A DNA stretch of 64,000 nt. It comes from Vitreoscilla massiliensis (lineage in GTDB: Bacteria > Pseudomonadota > Gammaproteobacteria > Burkholderiales > Neisseriaceae). Both the position numbers and the translations under genes were made by a program. Positions 41,461 to 50,606 of the stretch are shown one piece after another. Where the stretch lies: the NCBI RefSeq assembly GCF_001457815.1, contig NZ_LN898219.1, forward strand, positions 1-64,000. Reading direction: 5' to 3'. Within the stretch, counting starts at the first letter, position 1. Every line of letters begins with the position of its first letter. The notes beneath the pieces were generated by a model. That model was not told the origin of the DNA and did no database searches. It worked only from the letters and a program-made list of their open reading frames with translations.

Positions 41461-43848
41461 ATGTCCGGTAATAACGTAATCTGGTTCGAAAATCTACGCA
41501 ACACTGACGTGGAGCAGGTCGGCGGTAAAAATGCTTCATTAGGTGAAATGATCAGCCAATTGGCTTCAAAAGGCGTACGCGTACCTGGTGGTTTTGCAAC
41601 TACGGCTGACGCTTTCCGCAAATTCATCGCCCACGAAGGCTTGAATGACCGCATCAATGCGGCTTTGGATGCTTTGGATGTTGACGATGTCAACGCTTTG
41701 GCAGAGTGCGGCAAAAACATCCGTCAATGGGTGATGGACACTCCGTTTCCAGCTGAATTGGATGCTGACATTCAAACTGCATGGGAAAAAATGGTTGCCG
41801 ACTCTGGCACTGAAGAAATTTCAGTGGCTGTGCGCTCTTCTGCTACCGCAGAAGACTTGCCAGATGCCTCTTTTGCCGGTCAACAAGAAACCTTCTTGAA
41901 CATTAAAGGCTTGGCCAATGTAAAAGAAGCGATGCACCACGTGTTCGCCTCTTTGTACAATGACCGCGCCATCTCTTACCGCGTACACAAAGGCTTTGCT
42001 CACGCTGACGTGGCTTTGTCTGCTGGTGTACAACGCATGGTGCGTTCTGATTCGGGTGCTTCTGGTGTGATGTTCACCATCGACACCGAATCGGGTTTCG
42101 ACCAAGTGGTGTTCGTGACTTCATCTTACGGTTTGGGCGAAATGGTCGTTCAAGGCGCGGTGAATCCTGACGAATTCTACGTACACAAAAACAATTTGCG
42201 CGAAGGCCGTCCGGCAGTATTGCGCAAAGTGATGGGTTCTAAACTGATCAAAATGGTGTTCACTGAAGACGCTTCTGCCGGTAAATCAGTGAAAATCGAA
42301 GACGTGCCTGAAGAAATGCGCCGCGAATTCTCGATTTCTCAAGAAGAAATCCAAGAATTGGCCAAATACGCATTGACGATTGAAGAGCATTACGGTCGCG
42401 CGATGGACATCGAATGGGGCCGTGATGGCATCGATGGCAAAATCTACATCTTGCAAGCGCGTCCTGAAACCGTGAAATCACAAGAAGGCCGTCAAGATAC
42501 CTTGCGCCGCTACCGCATCAATGAAAAAGGTGCTGTGTTGGTTGAAGGCCGTGCCATTGGTCAAAAAGTGGGTCAAGGCCAAGTGCGCTTGATCAAAGAT
42601 GCGTCTGAAATGGACACTGTTAAAGCAGGCGACGTATTGGTTACCGACATGACCGACCCAGATTGGGAACCGGTAATGAAACGCGCTTCTGCGATTGTGA
42701 CCAACCGCGGTGGCCGTACTTGCCACGCAGCGATCATCGCGCGCGAATTGGGCATTCCAGCCGTAGTGGGTTGTGGTGACGCGACCGACATCTTGAAAGA
42801 AGGCCAATACGTAACCGTATCTTGTGCCGAAGGCGACACCGGCTTGGTATACGATGGCAAATTGGAAGTGGAAGTGATTGACTTGCAATTGGATTCTATG
42901 CCAGAAGCCCCTGCCAAAATCATGATGAACGTCGGTAACCCTGAATTGGCATTTGGCTTTGCTTCATTGCCTAACGAAGGCATCGGCTTGGCGCGCATGG
43001 AATTCATCATCAACCGCCAAATCGGTATCCATCCACGTGCCTTGTTGGAATTGAACGAACAAGACGCTGATTTGCAAAAAACCATCAAAGACCGCATCAC
43101 CGGTTACGCTTCTCCACGTGATTTCTACGTTGACAAGATTGCCGAAGGTGTAGCGACTTTGGCCGCCGCCATGTACCCTAAAAAAGTCATAGTGCGCACC
43201 TCAGACTTCAAATCAAACGAATACGCTAACTTGATTGGTGGCAGCATTTACGAACCACACGAAGAAAACCCAATGTTGGGCTTCCGTGGTGCCGCTCGTT
43301 ACGTGTCACCTGAATTCAAAGACTGTTTCGCAATGGAATGTGAAGCCTTGAAACGCGTGCGCGATGACATGGGCTTTACTAATGTCGAAATCATGATTCC
43401 ATTCGTGCGTACCTTGCGCGAAGCCGAAGCTGTGGTGAACTTGTTGCGTGAAAATGGTTTGGAACGCGGCAAAAACGGCTTGCGTTTGATCATGATGTGT
43501 GAATTGCCGACCAATGCAGTGTTGGCTGAACAATTCTTGCAATTCTTCGACGGCTTCTCGATTGGTTCTAACGACATGACCCAATTGACCTTGGGTGTGG
43601 ACCGTGACAGCGGTGGCCCTATCGCCTCTACTTTCGACGAACGCGACCCTGCCGTTAAAGTGATGTTGAGCTTGGCGATTAACGCTTGCCGCAAATTGAA
43701 CAAATACGTGGGCATCTGTGGCCAAGGCCCATCAGACCACCCAGATTTGGCCAAATGGTTGGTAGAACAAGGCATCGAAACCATTTCTTTGAACCCAGAC
43801 ACCGTGATTGAAACTTGGTTGTACTTGGCAAAAGAATTGAAAAAATAA
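41461..43848 (+). CDS. ppsA: phosphoenolpyruvate synthase
   Basis: A 795-residue gluconeogenic enzyme making PEP, AMP and Pi from pyruvate and ATP. The N-terminal ATP-binding domain has VGGKNASLGEMI and AVRSSATAEDLPDASFAGQQ; the swivelling phosphohistidine is His422 in GRTCHAAIIARELGIPAVVG; the C-terminal PEP-binding barrel has GSNDMTQLTLGVDRDS and VGICGQGPSDHP. The start at 41461 gives MSGNNVIWFENL as in relatives; a longer frame from 41401 has no conserved sequence. It is paired with divergent ppsR. Confidence 0.97.
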   Translation: MSGNNVIWFENLRNTDVEQVGGKNASLGEMISQLASKGVRVPGGFATTADAFRKFIAHEGLNDRINAALDALDVDDVNALAECGKNIRQWVMDTPFPAELDADIQTAWEKMVADSGTEEISVAVRSSATAEDLPDASFAGQQETFLNIKGLANVKEAMHHVFASLYNDRAISYRVHKGFAHADVALSAGVQRMVRSDSGASGVMFTIDTESGFDQVVFVTSSYGLGEMVVQGAVNPDEFYVHKNNLREGRPAVLRKVMGSKLIKMVFTEDASAGKSVKIEDVPEEMRREFSISQEEIQELAKYALTIEEHYGRAMDIEWGRDGIDGKIYILQARPETVKSQEGRQDTLRRYRINEKGAVLVEGRAIGQKVGQGQVRLIKDASEMDTVKAGDVLVTDMTDPDWEPVMKRASAIVTNRGGRTCHAAIIARELGIPAVVGCGDATDILKEGQYVTVSCAEGDTGLVYDGKLEVEVIDLQLDSMPEAPAKIMMNVGNPELAFGFASLPNEGIGLARMEFIINRQIGIHPRALLELNEQDADLQKTIKDRITGYASPRDFYVDKIAEGVATLAAAMYPKKVIVRTSDFKSNEYANLIGGSIYEPHEENPMLGFRGAARYVSPEFKDCFAMECEALKRVRDDMGFTNVEIMIPFVRTLREAEAVVNLLRENGLERGKNGLRLIMMCELPTNAVLAEQFLQFFDGFSIGSNDMTQLTLGVDRDSGGPIASTFDERDPAVKVMLSLAINACRKLNKYVGICGQGPSDHPDLAKWLVEQGIETISLNPDTVIETWLYLAKELKK

Positions 43849-43866
43849 TGCTTGAATAAAGCATCA

Positions 43867-43903
43867 AAAGCGGCCTGTAAATCAGTTTACAGGCCGCTTT
43901 TTT
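43867..43903 (+). terminator. DUS inverted pair with T-run after ppsA
   Basis: AAAAGCGGCCTGTAAA and TTTACAGGCCGCTTTT with a four-base loop and an additional T, 18 bases after the stop. It forms the left border of the AT-rich gene that follows. Confidence 0.85.
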
Positions 43904-43927
43904 ACAAGAAATTATTAAGGGGGTTAA

Positions 43928-45118
43928 ATGGCAGATAAAAAAAGTATGGCTTTAGAATTAGTTGAAGAAAGCATTGCAGAACTAGAATCTAATAAAGGCA
44001 GTGTGGCGACAGGAATTCAAAAATTATCTAGGGCTGCTAAATTAATTGATAAAACTGATATTGTTATTTGGTGTGATATTGTTTTGGCAAATAGGTATAT
44101 GACTGACTTTAAAAAATTATTTAAGCTACTCGTTCAGTCTAATGATTGTAAAGGAAAGCCTGAGTATGAAGAAATTAATTCACAATTTAAAGCTCAGACA
44201 AAACATATAACCGATAATTTAGGTATCCCGTTGACTCTAGCCTCTAACCCAACAATTAATTTTATGACTGAAGAAAGCTCAGGAGGGTTAAATGGGATTA
44301 AATTTATTGAAGATAAGTATTTATTGTTACTGAAAAATAAAGAAGGTAATGATGAAACATATTATCAAACAAATTTAAAAAAACACATTGAAGCCATTCG
44401 TGCACATGCTTTGCAACTTTTGCATCCATTACATGAACAATTAAAATTTTCAGGTACAACAAAAAATTCCTTTGAAATTCTGAAAACTTTAATTGATGAC
44501 AAAATTTTAGATTTAGAGCCTGAATTGGCGGAGCAGCTGATGTTGGCATTTAAATCGGTTTCTTCAGATAATAAAGAGGAATGGTCACAGGCTTTAACGA
44601 CATGTCGCCGTTTATTAGAAGGGCTAGCTGATAGGCTTTTCCCTGCTACCAATGAGCAAGTTAATGGACGGGTTTTAAAGCAGAATCAGTATGTCAATCG
44701 GCTGTGGGCATTTATGGATGAGGCGATTGAATCTGACAGTAATAAAGAATTGGCTAAGACACATGTGGATTTAATTGGTGCATGGATACAAAAAATCAAT
44801 AATTTGGCCAATAAAGGTGTGCATGCTGAAGTTACCCAAGTTGAAGCAATAAAAATGGTGTTTCATACGTATTTGATGTTGGCAGATATTTTGGATTACC
44901 TTGATGTATCTGCATCGGTAACACAGACAAAAGTCAGCTTATCAGCCGCATCTATGGATGAGTTTGAGGCATATTTGGGTGTTTCTCGAGCGACAGTCAA
45001 AGAAATCATCAAAATGCGAGCACAGAATGGTGGTTATTTGTCATTTGAGCAATTAGCATTAGTTAAAGGCATTGGTGTCAAAACCTTACAAATTGCTAAA
45101 GAGAGTTTTATTGAATAA
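43928..45118 (+). CDS. AT-rich foreign gene: possible AbiTii/HEPN-like protein with C-terminal HhH domain
   Basis: A 396-residue soluble protein of unknown function. Residues ~7-57 are helical (LVEESIAELESNKGS, then IQKLSRAAKLIDKTD and WCDIVLANRY) and recall the AbiTii module at the front of some abortive-infection proteins. Residues ~221-325 (CRRLLEGLADRLF, INNLANKGVHAEV) look like the all-helical, terminal-His HEPN/DUF4145 type. Residues ~341-395 are a helix-hairpin-helix of ComEA type (YLGVSRATVKEIIKMR, then LALVKGIGVKTLQIA). Composition is far more AT-rich than all neighbours, TTA replaces TTG for Leu, and no DUS occurs inside, yet DUS hairpins lie on both sides. AAGGGGGTTAA precedes the ATG. 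Domain names are inferences by eye; a phage-defence role is a hypothesis. Confidence 0.6.
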   Translation: MADKKSMALELVEESIAELESNKGSVATGIQKLSRAAKLIDKTDIVIWCDIVLANRYMTDFKKLFKLLVQSNDCKGKPEYEEINSQFKAQTKHITDNLGIPLTLASNPTINFMTEESSGGLNGIKFIEDKYLLLLKNKEGNDETYYQTNLKKHIEAIRAHALQLLHPLHEQLKFSGTTKNSFEILKTLIDDKILDLEPELAEQLMLAFKSVSSDNKEEWSQALTTCRRLLEGLADRLFPATNEQVNGRVLKQNQYVNRLWAFMDEAIESDSNKELAKTHVDLIGAWIQKINNLANKGVHAEVTQVEAIKMVFHTYLMLADILDYLDVSASVTQTKVSLSAASMDEFEAYLGVSRATVKEIIKMRAQNGGYLSFEQLALVKGIGVKTLQIAKESFIE

Positions 45119-45137
45119 TGGATATATTGTGTCAAAG

Positions 45138-45163
45138 CGGCCTGTAAACAGTTTACAGGCCGC
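45138..45163 (+). terminator. DUS inverted pair after the AT-rich gene
   Basis: GCGGCCTGTAAAC facing GTTTACAGGCCGC with a near-zero loop, 20 bases past the stop of the AT-rich gene. Confidence 0.8.
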
Positions 45164-45262
45164 ATTTGTATGCTTGGTATCTTAAAGCTTGAAAATCAGC
45201 TTAACAATTGTGAATCACGCAGTTTGTGTGTTTCAATACCGCACCATCACCAGAAAGCCTTT

Positions 45263-45670
45263 ATGAATATCCTGTTAAAACTCGCCAGCACCGCTTTGTT
45301 GTGCATTGTGGCCTTGCCTGTGTTTGCGGATGACATCCAAGACAGCTATTGCCAAATGCAAAGCCAATTGGCGGAAACCACATTGATAGGCCGTTATTTG
45401 GGCAAGTCGCAAACCGATGCCATGCAAGTGGTGGTGCGCGCGACCGATGGCATGGACGATGCGTTTGAGCAGAATATTTTCATCATGTTGATGGGTGAAA
45501 TTGTCGATGGCGTGTACGAGCGCGAATTGATGGATGCGCCTGAACAGCATGAGGCTGCATTGTTGGCCGAGGCCAAAGCGTTGGGACGCACTGTACACAG
45601 CAATTGCATGCACATGGATGTGAAGCAAGTATTGAAAACCATGCGTGAGGGCTATGGCCCAGCCAGATAG
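45263..45670 (+). CDS. small secreted protein, member A of a paralogue pair
   Basis: A 135-residue protein: signal peptide MNILLKLASTALLCIVALPVFA, then a mature chain beginning DDIQDSYCQMQSQLAETTL and containing a second Cys in SNCMHM. Shares with the gene at 45855 the pattern C-Q-M-x3-LAE, DAMQ-V, F-x6-LMGE(I/V)VxxxYxx(E/D). The start at 45263 is chosen because the signal peptide begins there, with AGAAAG upstream. No family recognised; helical, probably periplasmic. Confidence 0.75.
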   Translation: MNILLKLASTALLCIVALPVFADDIQDSYCQMQSQLAETTLIGRYLGKSQTDAMQVVVRATDGMDDAFEQNIFIMLMGEIVDGVYERELMDAPEQHEAALLAEAKALGRTVHSNCMHMDVKQVLKTMREGYGPAR

Positions 45671-45854
45671 CCCCAGAATCAATGCGGCCTGTAAGTCCAT
45701 ATTGGCGCGTTTACAGGCCGAGTTGGTATATGGATGCGGCCTGTAAGAGCATAAAAGCAGAGACAAAGCATGGACTTGCCGCTTGATGTGGCTGCGTTTG
45801 CACAGATTTGAATCTGTGCTTTAATGCCGGTAAACAAGCGATGGAGGTAGGGCG

Positions 45855-46232
45855 ATGAAAACCGTGTTGATGTGTGTGTTGTTGGCTGTGGCGGCACCGA
45901 GTTTTGCCAAGATGGATGAGGCGATGTTGTGCCAAATGCTGGGTGAATTGGCCGAATCTTCATTGCAAAAACGCGAGCAAGGCGTGGACCAAGATGGGGC
46001 GATGCAGGCGGTGTATCAGCAGACCGAGCGCATCGAACAGCCGTTTGTGCGCGGCTTGGTCAATGGCTTGATGGCCGAAGTGGTCAACGATGCCTATCGC
46101 CAAGACACGACGATTGGTTCTGGCGATGTGAACAGCGATAACTTTAATGAGCGGACAATGGCTCAGCCCACATTGGCAGCAGTGGTGCAGCAGCGTTGTC
46201 AAAAGTCGGGCATAGGGGCATTTTTGCGTTAA
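45855..46232 (+). CDS. small secreted protein, member B of a paralogue pair
   Basis: A 125-residue protein with signal peptide MKTVLMCVLLAVAAPSFA. The mature sequence (MLCQMLGELAESSLQKREQG, DGAMQAVYQ, FVRGLVNGLMAEVVNDAYRQD, RCQKSG) parallels member A, including both Cys. GGAGGTAGGGCG is a strong ribosome-binding site. The two genes are separated by about 185 bases containing three DUS copies. Confidence 0.75.
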   Translation: MKTVLMCVLLAVAAPSFAKMDEAMLCQMLGELAESSLQKREQGVDQDGAMQAVYQQTERIEQPFVRGLVNGLMAEVVNDAYRQDTTIGSGDVNSDNFNERTMAQPTLAAVVQQRCQKSGIGAFLR

Positions 46233-46326
46233 ATGGGCGTGAGTATGGCTTTACAGGCGCTAGATGGGTTTGGCGCGCGGCGCAATCTTTGTTACAGTGC
46301 CGCATTGCTTAGGAATTCACACTTTT

Positions 46327-46728
46327 ATGGATTTAGAAAATTTAAACAACAGTTTGAGCCGCCACGAGGTACGCTTTGATGGTAATGGCATCGTGGTCGC
46401 GGGCAAGCATTATGCTTACAGCGACATCGTCAGCGTGCACTATATGAAGCCGAGCAAGCGTGGGGCCATCCGTTCGGGCAGTTTTTTCGCCATCGTGGCC
46501 TTGGCTGGTTGGGTGGTATTGGCGTCGCAAAATCAAAGTCAGTCGGCCAAATTGGCAATGGCTTTGCTCATCGCCGTCATTGCCGCGCGTTTGTACTTAT
46601 TTGCCAAGGTGTTTTCCAAACTGAAGTTGGTGTTAAAAAGCGGCGAAACAGTGACGGTCTTGCAAAAGCGCGACATGATTGCTGCTGATCGCATTTATGA
46701 ACACTTAATGGCGCACAAAGCCAAATAA
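46327..46728 (+). CDS. small membrane protein, two helices, PH-like folding pattern
   Basis: A 133-residue protein. N-terminal beta-rich part (HEVRFDGNGIVVAGKHYAYSDIVSVHYM), two adjacent hydrophobic segments (~54-87) and a C-terminal part with KLVLKSGETVTVLQKRD. The layout resembles small bacterial DUF6232-like membrane proteins; this is inference. The start at 46327 gives MDLENLNNS; the frame upstream is unconserved. Ends at a DUS terminator. Confidence 0.7.
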   Translation: MDLENLNNSLSRHEVRFDGNGIVVAGKHYAYSDIVSVHYMKPSKRGAIRSGSFFAIVALAGWVVLASQNQSQSAKLAMALLIAVIAARLYLFAKVFSKLKLVLKSGETVTVLQKRDMIAADRIYEHLMAHKAK

Positions 46729-46740
46729 TGAGACACATAC

Positions 46741-46780
46741 AAAAAGCGGCCTGTAACAGATTTACAGGCCGCTTTTTTTT
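46741..46780 (+). terminator. DUS inverted pair with T-run
   Basis: AAAAAGCGGCCTGTAA and TTTACAGGCCGC followed by eight T residues, between the convergent genes at 46327 and 46793. Confidence 0.88.
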
Positions 46781-46792
46781 TATCGTGAGGGT

Positions 46793-47251
46793 TTAAATCC
46801 ACAAATCCTTGCCCAAGACTTTTTTGGTGTAGTAAATGATGTTGGCGCGGGTCATGGCGGTGATACCAAAAGCAAGACCAGCGGCACGGGCAAAGGCTTC
46901 ACTGTCAATATTGAATACCACCAAGCCGACGATTAAGACAATGTACAGACCCAAGAAGGTGAGGCCGGCTCGCCACATGCCTTTGATGAAGAAATAAATC
47001 CAGCTGAACAAAAATGCCCAAATATTGGAATGGCCGAAGCGCTCGCCCCAAGTCAGGCTTTTAAAATAGGCTTTGCGCTCTTTCGGGTCTTTGATGTTTT
47101 GCATGTCGTCGATGACATGAAATTTGCGTTTCCAAGCATCGCTGACATCCAAGCTGTCGATTAAATCATGGTTGCCACCTTCGCCTGAGCTGGCGACGTC
47201 ACTGTTGGCAATGACACTGGATTCATACGGATTGGGTGTGTTGCTGTCCAT
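46793..47251 (-). CDS. DUF2628-like membrane protein
   Basis: A 152-residue protein. The N-terminal ~50 residues are soluble and acidic; WKRKFHVIDDMQ, then LTWGERFGHSNIWAFLFSWIYFFIKGMWRAGL match DUF2628 small integral membrane proteins, with three hydrophobic segments to the C-terminus. The start at 47251 (MDSNTPNPYES) follows AAGGGG; the longer frame to 47317 is not supported. Function unknown. Confidence 0.8.
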   Translation of the reverse strand: MDSNTPNPYESSVIANSDVASSGEGGNHDLIDSLDVSDAWKRKFHVIDDMQNIKDPKERKAYFKSLTWGERFGHSNIWAFLFSWIYFFIKGMWRAGLTFLGLYIVLIVGLVVFNIDSEAFARAAGLAFGITAMTRANIIYYTKKVLGKDLWI

Positions 47252-47484
47252 GTTTTTCCCCTTATAAAAAAACAACTTATTAACAAATGGCATATGATAG
47301 CGGCTTTTGCAGTGCAAAAGAGCAAAAAACTTAAAATTATTTCAATGAAAACAGTGAATCAGCAAGATAAATACTATTAACCTTGTTTGCGGCTGTACAA
47401 ATGCGGCATGATGTAGTCAGATTGAGTAAAACCAACAGACACGACCTCTGCAACTGTGCAGAGGCCATTACATGAGGAAGAAAC

Positions 47485-48678
47485 GTGACGCAATCCAAGC
47501 AAGTGGGCTGGGCGCCGTGGTTGGTCATCGCTGCCGGCATCGTTGCAGCCATGCACATCGGTAAATTGCCACCCACCATACCGGTATTACAACAACAACT
47601 GTCTTTGAGTTTGGGGCAGTCGGGCTTTTTATTGGCCGGCATCCAAGTCGCCGGCATCGCCATGGCCTTGTTTGTGGGCTTGATGGCGGAGAAAATCGGC
47701 CTGAAACGCTTGCAAGTCGGCGGCTTGTTGATTTTGGCCGTGGCCAGTGCTTTGGGCTCGTTTGCCCACAGCTTCAGTGCCTTGTTTGCGGCGCGTTTGC
47801 TCGAAGGATTTGGCTTTTTAAGCATTGTGTTGGTAGGGCCATCGTTGATTAAGCAATTGGTGCCTGCCCATCAATTGAAGCTGGTATTGGGGTTTTGGGC
47901 GGCGTACATGGGCTTGGGTGTGGCGGCGAGTTTGCTGTTGGCACCGAATCTATTGCATGTGTTGGCTTGGCCGCGGGTGTGGTGGATCTACGCCAGTTTG
48001 GCCTTGCTGATGGCGCTGTTGTTGTGGCGTTTTGTGCCGAATGTGCGCGTGCAACACCGCGATGACACGCCACCGCTGGCGCAATTGCTCAAACAGACTT
48101 TGAGCCATCCGGCGCCGTGGTTATTGGGGATTTTATTTGCCAGCTATACCAGTCAGTGGTTTGCTGTGACCAGTTTCTTGCCAACGATTTATGCCAATGC
48201 CGATATTGCCGCCACCGCTGCTGGGGTGTTGACCGCCTTGGTGTGTTTGAGCAATGTCGGTGGGCCCATCGTGGCGGGAATGATGTTGCAGCACGGCCGG
48301 CCGGCGTGGCTGCTGTTGACGGCAGGGTTTGTGATGATGATGGTTGGGGCGGTGGTGGCGTTTGCCGGCGAAGGCGTGTTGCCGTTTGCGCTGCAATACT
48401 GCGGCGTGTTGCTGTTTTCCGCTGGCGGCGGCCTGATACCGGGGGTGGTGTTTGCCTATGTGGTGTATCTGGCGCCGAGCCAGCAAACCGTCGCCAGCAC
48501 CATGGGCTGGGTGCAGCAATGGTCGGCCTTGGGACAATTCAGCTTGCCGCCACTCATGGAAAGTCTGGTCACATGGTGGGGCTCATGGCGCAATGCATGG
48601 ATGGTGTGCGTGGTCTTGGGTGTGGTCGGCATTGTCTGCGCGCTGCGCATCCAACGCTTGGTCAAACGCATGGCTTAG
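47485..48678 (+). CDS. MFS transporter, CynX/NimT-like
   Basis: A 397-residue major facilitator protein with about twelve hydrophobic segments. Features include LSLGQSGFLLAGIQVAGIAMALFVGLMAEKIGLKRL in the first half, LLEGFGFLSIVLVGPSLI, and a C-terminal half with PGVVFAYVVYLAPSQQTVASTMGWVQQWSALGQF. The start is GTG (47485), with GAGGAAG upstream. Substrate unknown. Confidence 0.85.
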   Translation: MTQSKQVGWAPWLVIAAGIVAAMHIGKLPPTIPVLQQQLSLSLGQSGFLLAGIQVAGIAMALFVGLMAEKIGLKRLQVGGLLILAVASALGSFAHSFSALFAARLLEGFGFLSIVLVGPSLIKQLVPAHQLKLVLGFWAAYMGLGVAASLLLAPNLLHVLAWPRVWWIYASLALLMALLLWRFVPNVRVQHRDDTPPLAQLLKQTLSHPAPWLLGILFASYTSQWFAVTSFLPTIYANADIAATAAGVLTALVCLSNVGGPIVAGMMLQHGRPAWLLLTAGFVMMMVGAVVAFAGEGVLPFALQYCGVLLFSAGGGLIPGVVFAYVVYLAPSQQTVASTMGWVQQWSALGQFSLPPLMESLVTWWGSWRNAWMVCVVLGVVGIVCALRIQRLVKRMA

Positions 48679-48708
48679 TGGATAGCAGTACATACACATA
48701 TAAGCGAT

Positions 48709-48739
48709 AAGCGGCCTGTAAGTGATTTACAGGCCGCTT
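48709..48739. terminator. DUS inverted pair between convergent genes
   Basis: AAGCGGCCTGTAA and TTACAGGCCGCTT with a five-base loop, between the MFS gene and the minus-strand hydrolase gene. Confidence 0.8.
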
Positions 48740-48757
48740 GTATTGCATGGTATGGCT

Positions 48758-49852
48758 TTAAGTATTGAGAGGCAAAGGCTGTAAAAACGATGCCAACCAG
48801 GCATCGTCTACTTGTGCCGCGCTTTTGCTCCAGCGCGGCTGTTTGTCTTTGTCGATGAGCAAGGCACGCACGCCTTCCAGAAAATCGGCGCGGGTCACGC
48901 AATGGCTGGCGACGGTGTGCTCCAAATTCAACACTTCTTCCAATGAGGCATAGCGACAGCGCTGCATTAACAGCCAATGCAAACCAGCGCTGCTGGCGCA
49001 GCCTTGAGCCACATAGTCTGCCGCCGCTTGCAGCCACGGGCTGCGTGGGGCCAGCGCTTGTATCTGGGTCAACGCGGCCTGAAAGTTGGGCTGGGTTACC
49101 ACTGATTGGATTTCCGCTTGATGCGCCAACACGGTCGAAGCGGGCAAGGCTTGTGCTGGCAAAGCCAACAAGGTTTGGGTGATGACTTCGTGTGCCGAAC
49201 CTTGCCAATCGGCGGCGCATAAGGCTTGCAGCGTGGCCTCGCGGCTGGCGGCTGGCAAGGCGTGTTCGGCCAAATTGCCGAGCATGGCATCGCTGCCATT
49301 GAAACGCGCGCCGCTCAAGCCCAAAAACACGCCGCTTTGAAACGGGAAACGCTGTAAAAACCAACTCGCGCCGGCATCGGGAAACAAGCCTATGCTGATT
49401 TCCGGCATGGCCATCAGCGTGGTTTCGGTGACGATGCGCACACTCGATGCCGCCGCCAAACCCAAGCCGCCGCCCATGACGATGCCGCCACACCAAGTGA
49501 TGATGGGCTTGCTGTAGCGCGCCATCGCCGCATACAAGCCATACTCGGCTTGAAAAAAATCACTCGCTTGTTGCAAAGCGGCGCTTGGTGAGGCGGCCTG
49601 TAAGCTTTGTTGTTGCACTTCGCGGATGTCGCCGCCGGCGCACAAGGCTTTGTCGCTGCCTTGTAACCACACCGCCACGATGCTCGGGTCTTGTTGCCAT
49701 GCCAATAATTGTGCTCGCAGCGCCGTAATCAATTCCAAATTCAAGGCATTCAAGGCTTTGGGGCGGTTTAAGCTGAGGATGCCGATGGCTTGCCCAGAGG
49801 CCGTGGGCAAGGTGCTGGCCAGTAACACGCTGTCGCTTACATCAGTGTTCAT
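48758..49852 (-). CDS. 3-hydroxyisobutyryl-CoA hydrolase-like enoyl-CoA hydratase/isomerase family protein, copy 1
   Basis: A 364-residue crotonase-fold protein. LNRPKALNALN, LCAGGDIREVQ and GGIVMGGGLGLAAASSVRIVTETTLMAMPEISIGLFPDAGASWFL give the crotonase core and the Glu/Asp residues of the HIBCH branch; the ~110-residue C-terminal extension ending with FLEGVRALLIDKDKQPRW is typical of that branch. AAGGACTG precedes the ATG. A related copy lies at 51315. An intragenic DUS encodes LQAAS (49596). A role in valine breakdown is family knowledge; no other valine genes are near. Confidence 0.87.
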   Translation of the reverse strand: MNTDVSDSVLLASTLPTASGQAIGILSLNRPKALNALNLELITALRAQLLAWQQDPSIVAVWLQGSDKALCAGGDIREVQQQSLQAASPSAALQQASDFFQAEYGLYAAMARYSKPIITWCGGIVMGGGLGLAAASSVRIVTETTLMAMPEISIGLFPDAGASWFLQRFPFQSGVFLGLSGARFNGSDAMLGNLAEHALPAASREATLQALCAADWQGSAHEVITQTLLALPAQALPASTVLAHQAEIQSVVTQPNFQAALTQIQALAPRSPWLQAAADYVAQGCASSAGLHWLLMQRCRYASLEEVLNLEHTVASHCVTRADFLEGVRALLIDKDKQPRWSKSAAQVDDAWLASFLQPLPLNT

Positions 49853-50005
49853 GCACAGTCCTTAGTCATAGGGGTGGTGTGTGTGGATGCGCCTTAATCT
49901 ACCACAGCCGTGCGCTGATTGCTTGTGCACGCATCAAGCAAATATTGCAGACACAGTACAGGCCGCATGAAGCGGCCTGTAAATAAGTGATGATGCTGAG
50001 CGAGA

Positions 50006-50395
50006 TTAACGGAATTGCTCGTGCGCCGTATCGCGAATTTGCAGCATTTTTTTGCCCAAGGCTTGCGCTTGGCGCAGTTGATTGGCCTTGACCAAATCGG
50101 TGGCGGCTGCGATGGTGGCCGACAATTGGTTTAACTGCTCTTGGTAAGCCGCTACCTGTGTGGCATCACTGGGGTCGACACTTTCAGGCGTGGCCTGTTT
50201 GGAGGCTTGCGCCGCTTGTTGCATCGCTTCCAATGCTGTCAAGGCTTGCTCGGCCGATTTGGCTTGGCTAAAGGTTTTGTAATTGCTTTTGAGCGTGTGC
50301 ATTTCATGCGATAAATCGCTGGCTTGCGCGCTGGTGCACAAGGCGAAAGCCAAAGCTGTGGTCAGCAAAGAGGCCGAGAATGCAGATTTGAACAT
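50006..50395 (-). CDS. cytochrome b562 family protein
   Basis: A 129-residue periplasmic four-helix protein with signal peptide ending ASA/QAS. The mature start DLSHEMHTLKSNYKTF and the end RDTAHEQFR align with cytochrome b562, placing the Met and His haem ligands (Met in HEMHTL, His in TAHEQF). KAxTPESVD matches the central loop. No CxxCH, so haem would be noncovalent. Electron partner unknown. AGAGGAAT precedes the ATG. It sits between the two HIBCH-like genes and upstream of a divergent lipoprotein. Confidence 0.8.
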   Translation of the reverse strand: MFKSAFSASLLTTALAFALCTSAQASDLSHEMHTLKSNYKTFSQAKSAEQALTALEAMQQAAQASKQATPESVDPSDATQVAAYQEQLNQLSATIAAATDLVKANQLRQAQALGKKMLQIRDTAHEQFR

Positions 50396-50606
50396 GGTAT
50401 TCCTCTGTTTGTCTTTTGTTGATGGTGTGTTGTTATAGCGCTGTTATATCACATTGTCGGGCCAGTGTAATGCCAGTTGTGGCCTTGCCAAAACACAAAA
50501 AGCGGCCTGTAAATACCACACTGCTACGGCGCAGCTCACATGGCGGCAATGCTGTCTTCAAGCCGGTGTTATGATGGCAGTTGTCAGCATAGACCAAGGG
50601 ATGGCC

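Noticed and set aside
43867..45163. Insertion sequence or integrative element carrying the AT-rich gene
   Set aside because: No transposase, terminal inverted repeat other than the ubiquitous DUS hairpins, target duplication or integrase was seen.
47337..47825. Minus-strand frame overlapping the MFS gene start
   Set aside because: Opposite a clear transporter with GTG start and ribosome-binding site; no conserved features.
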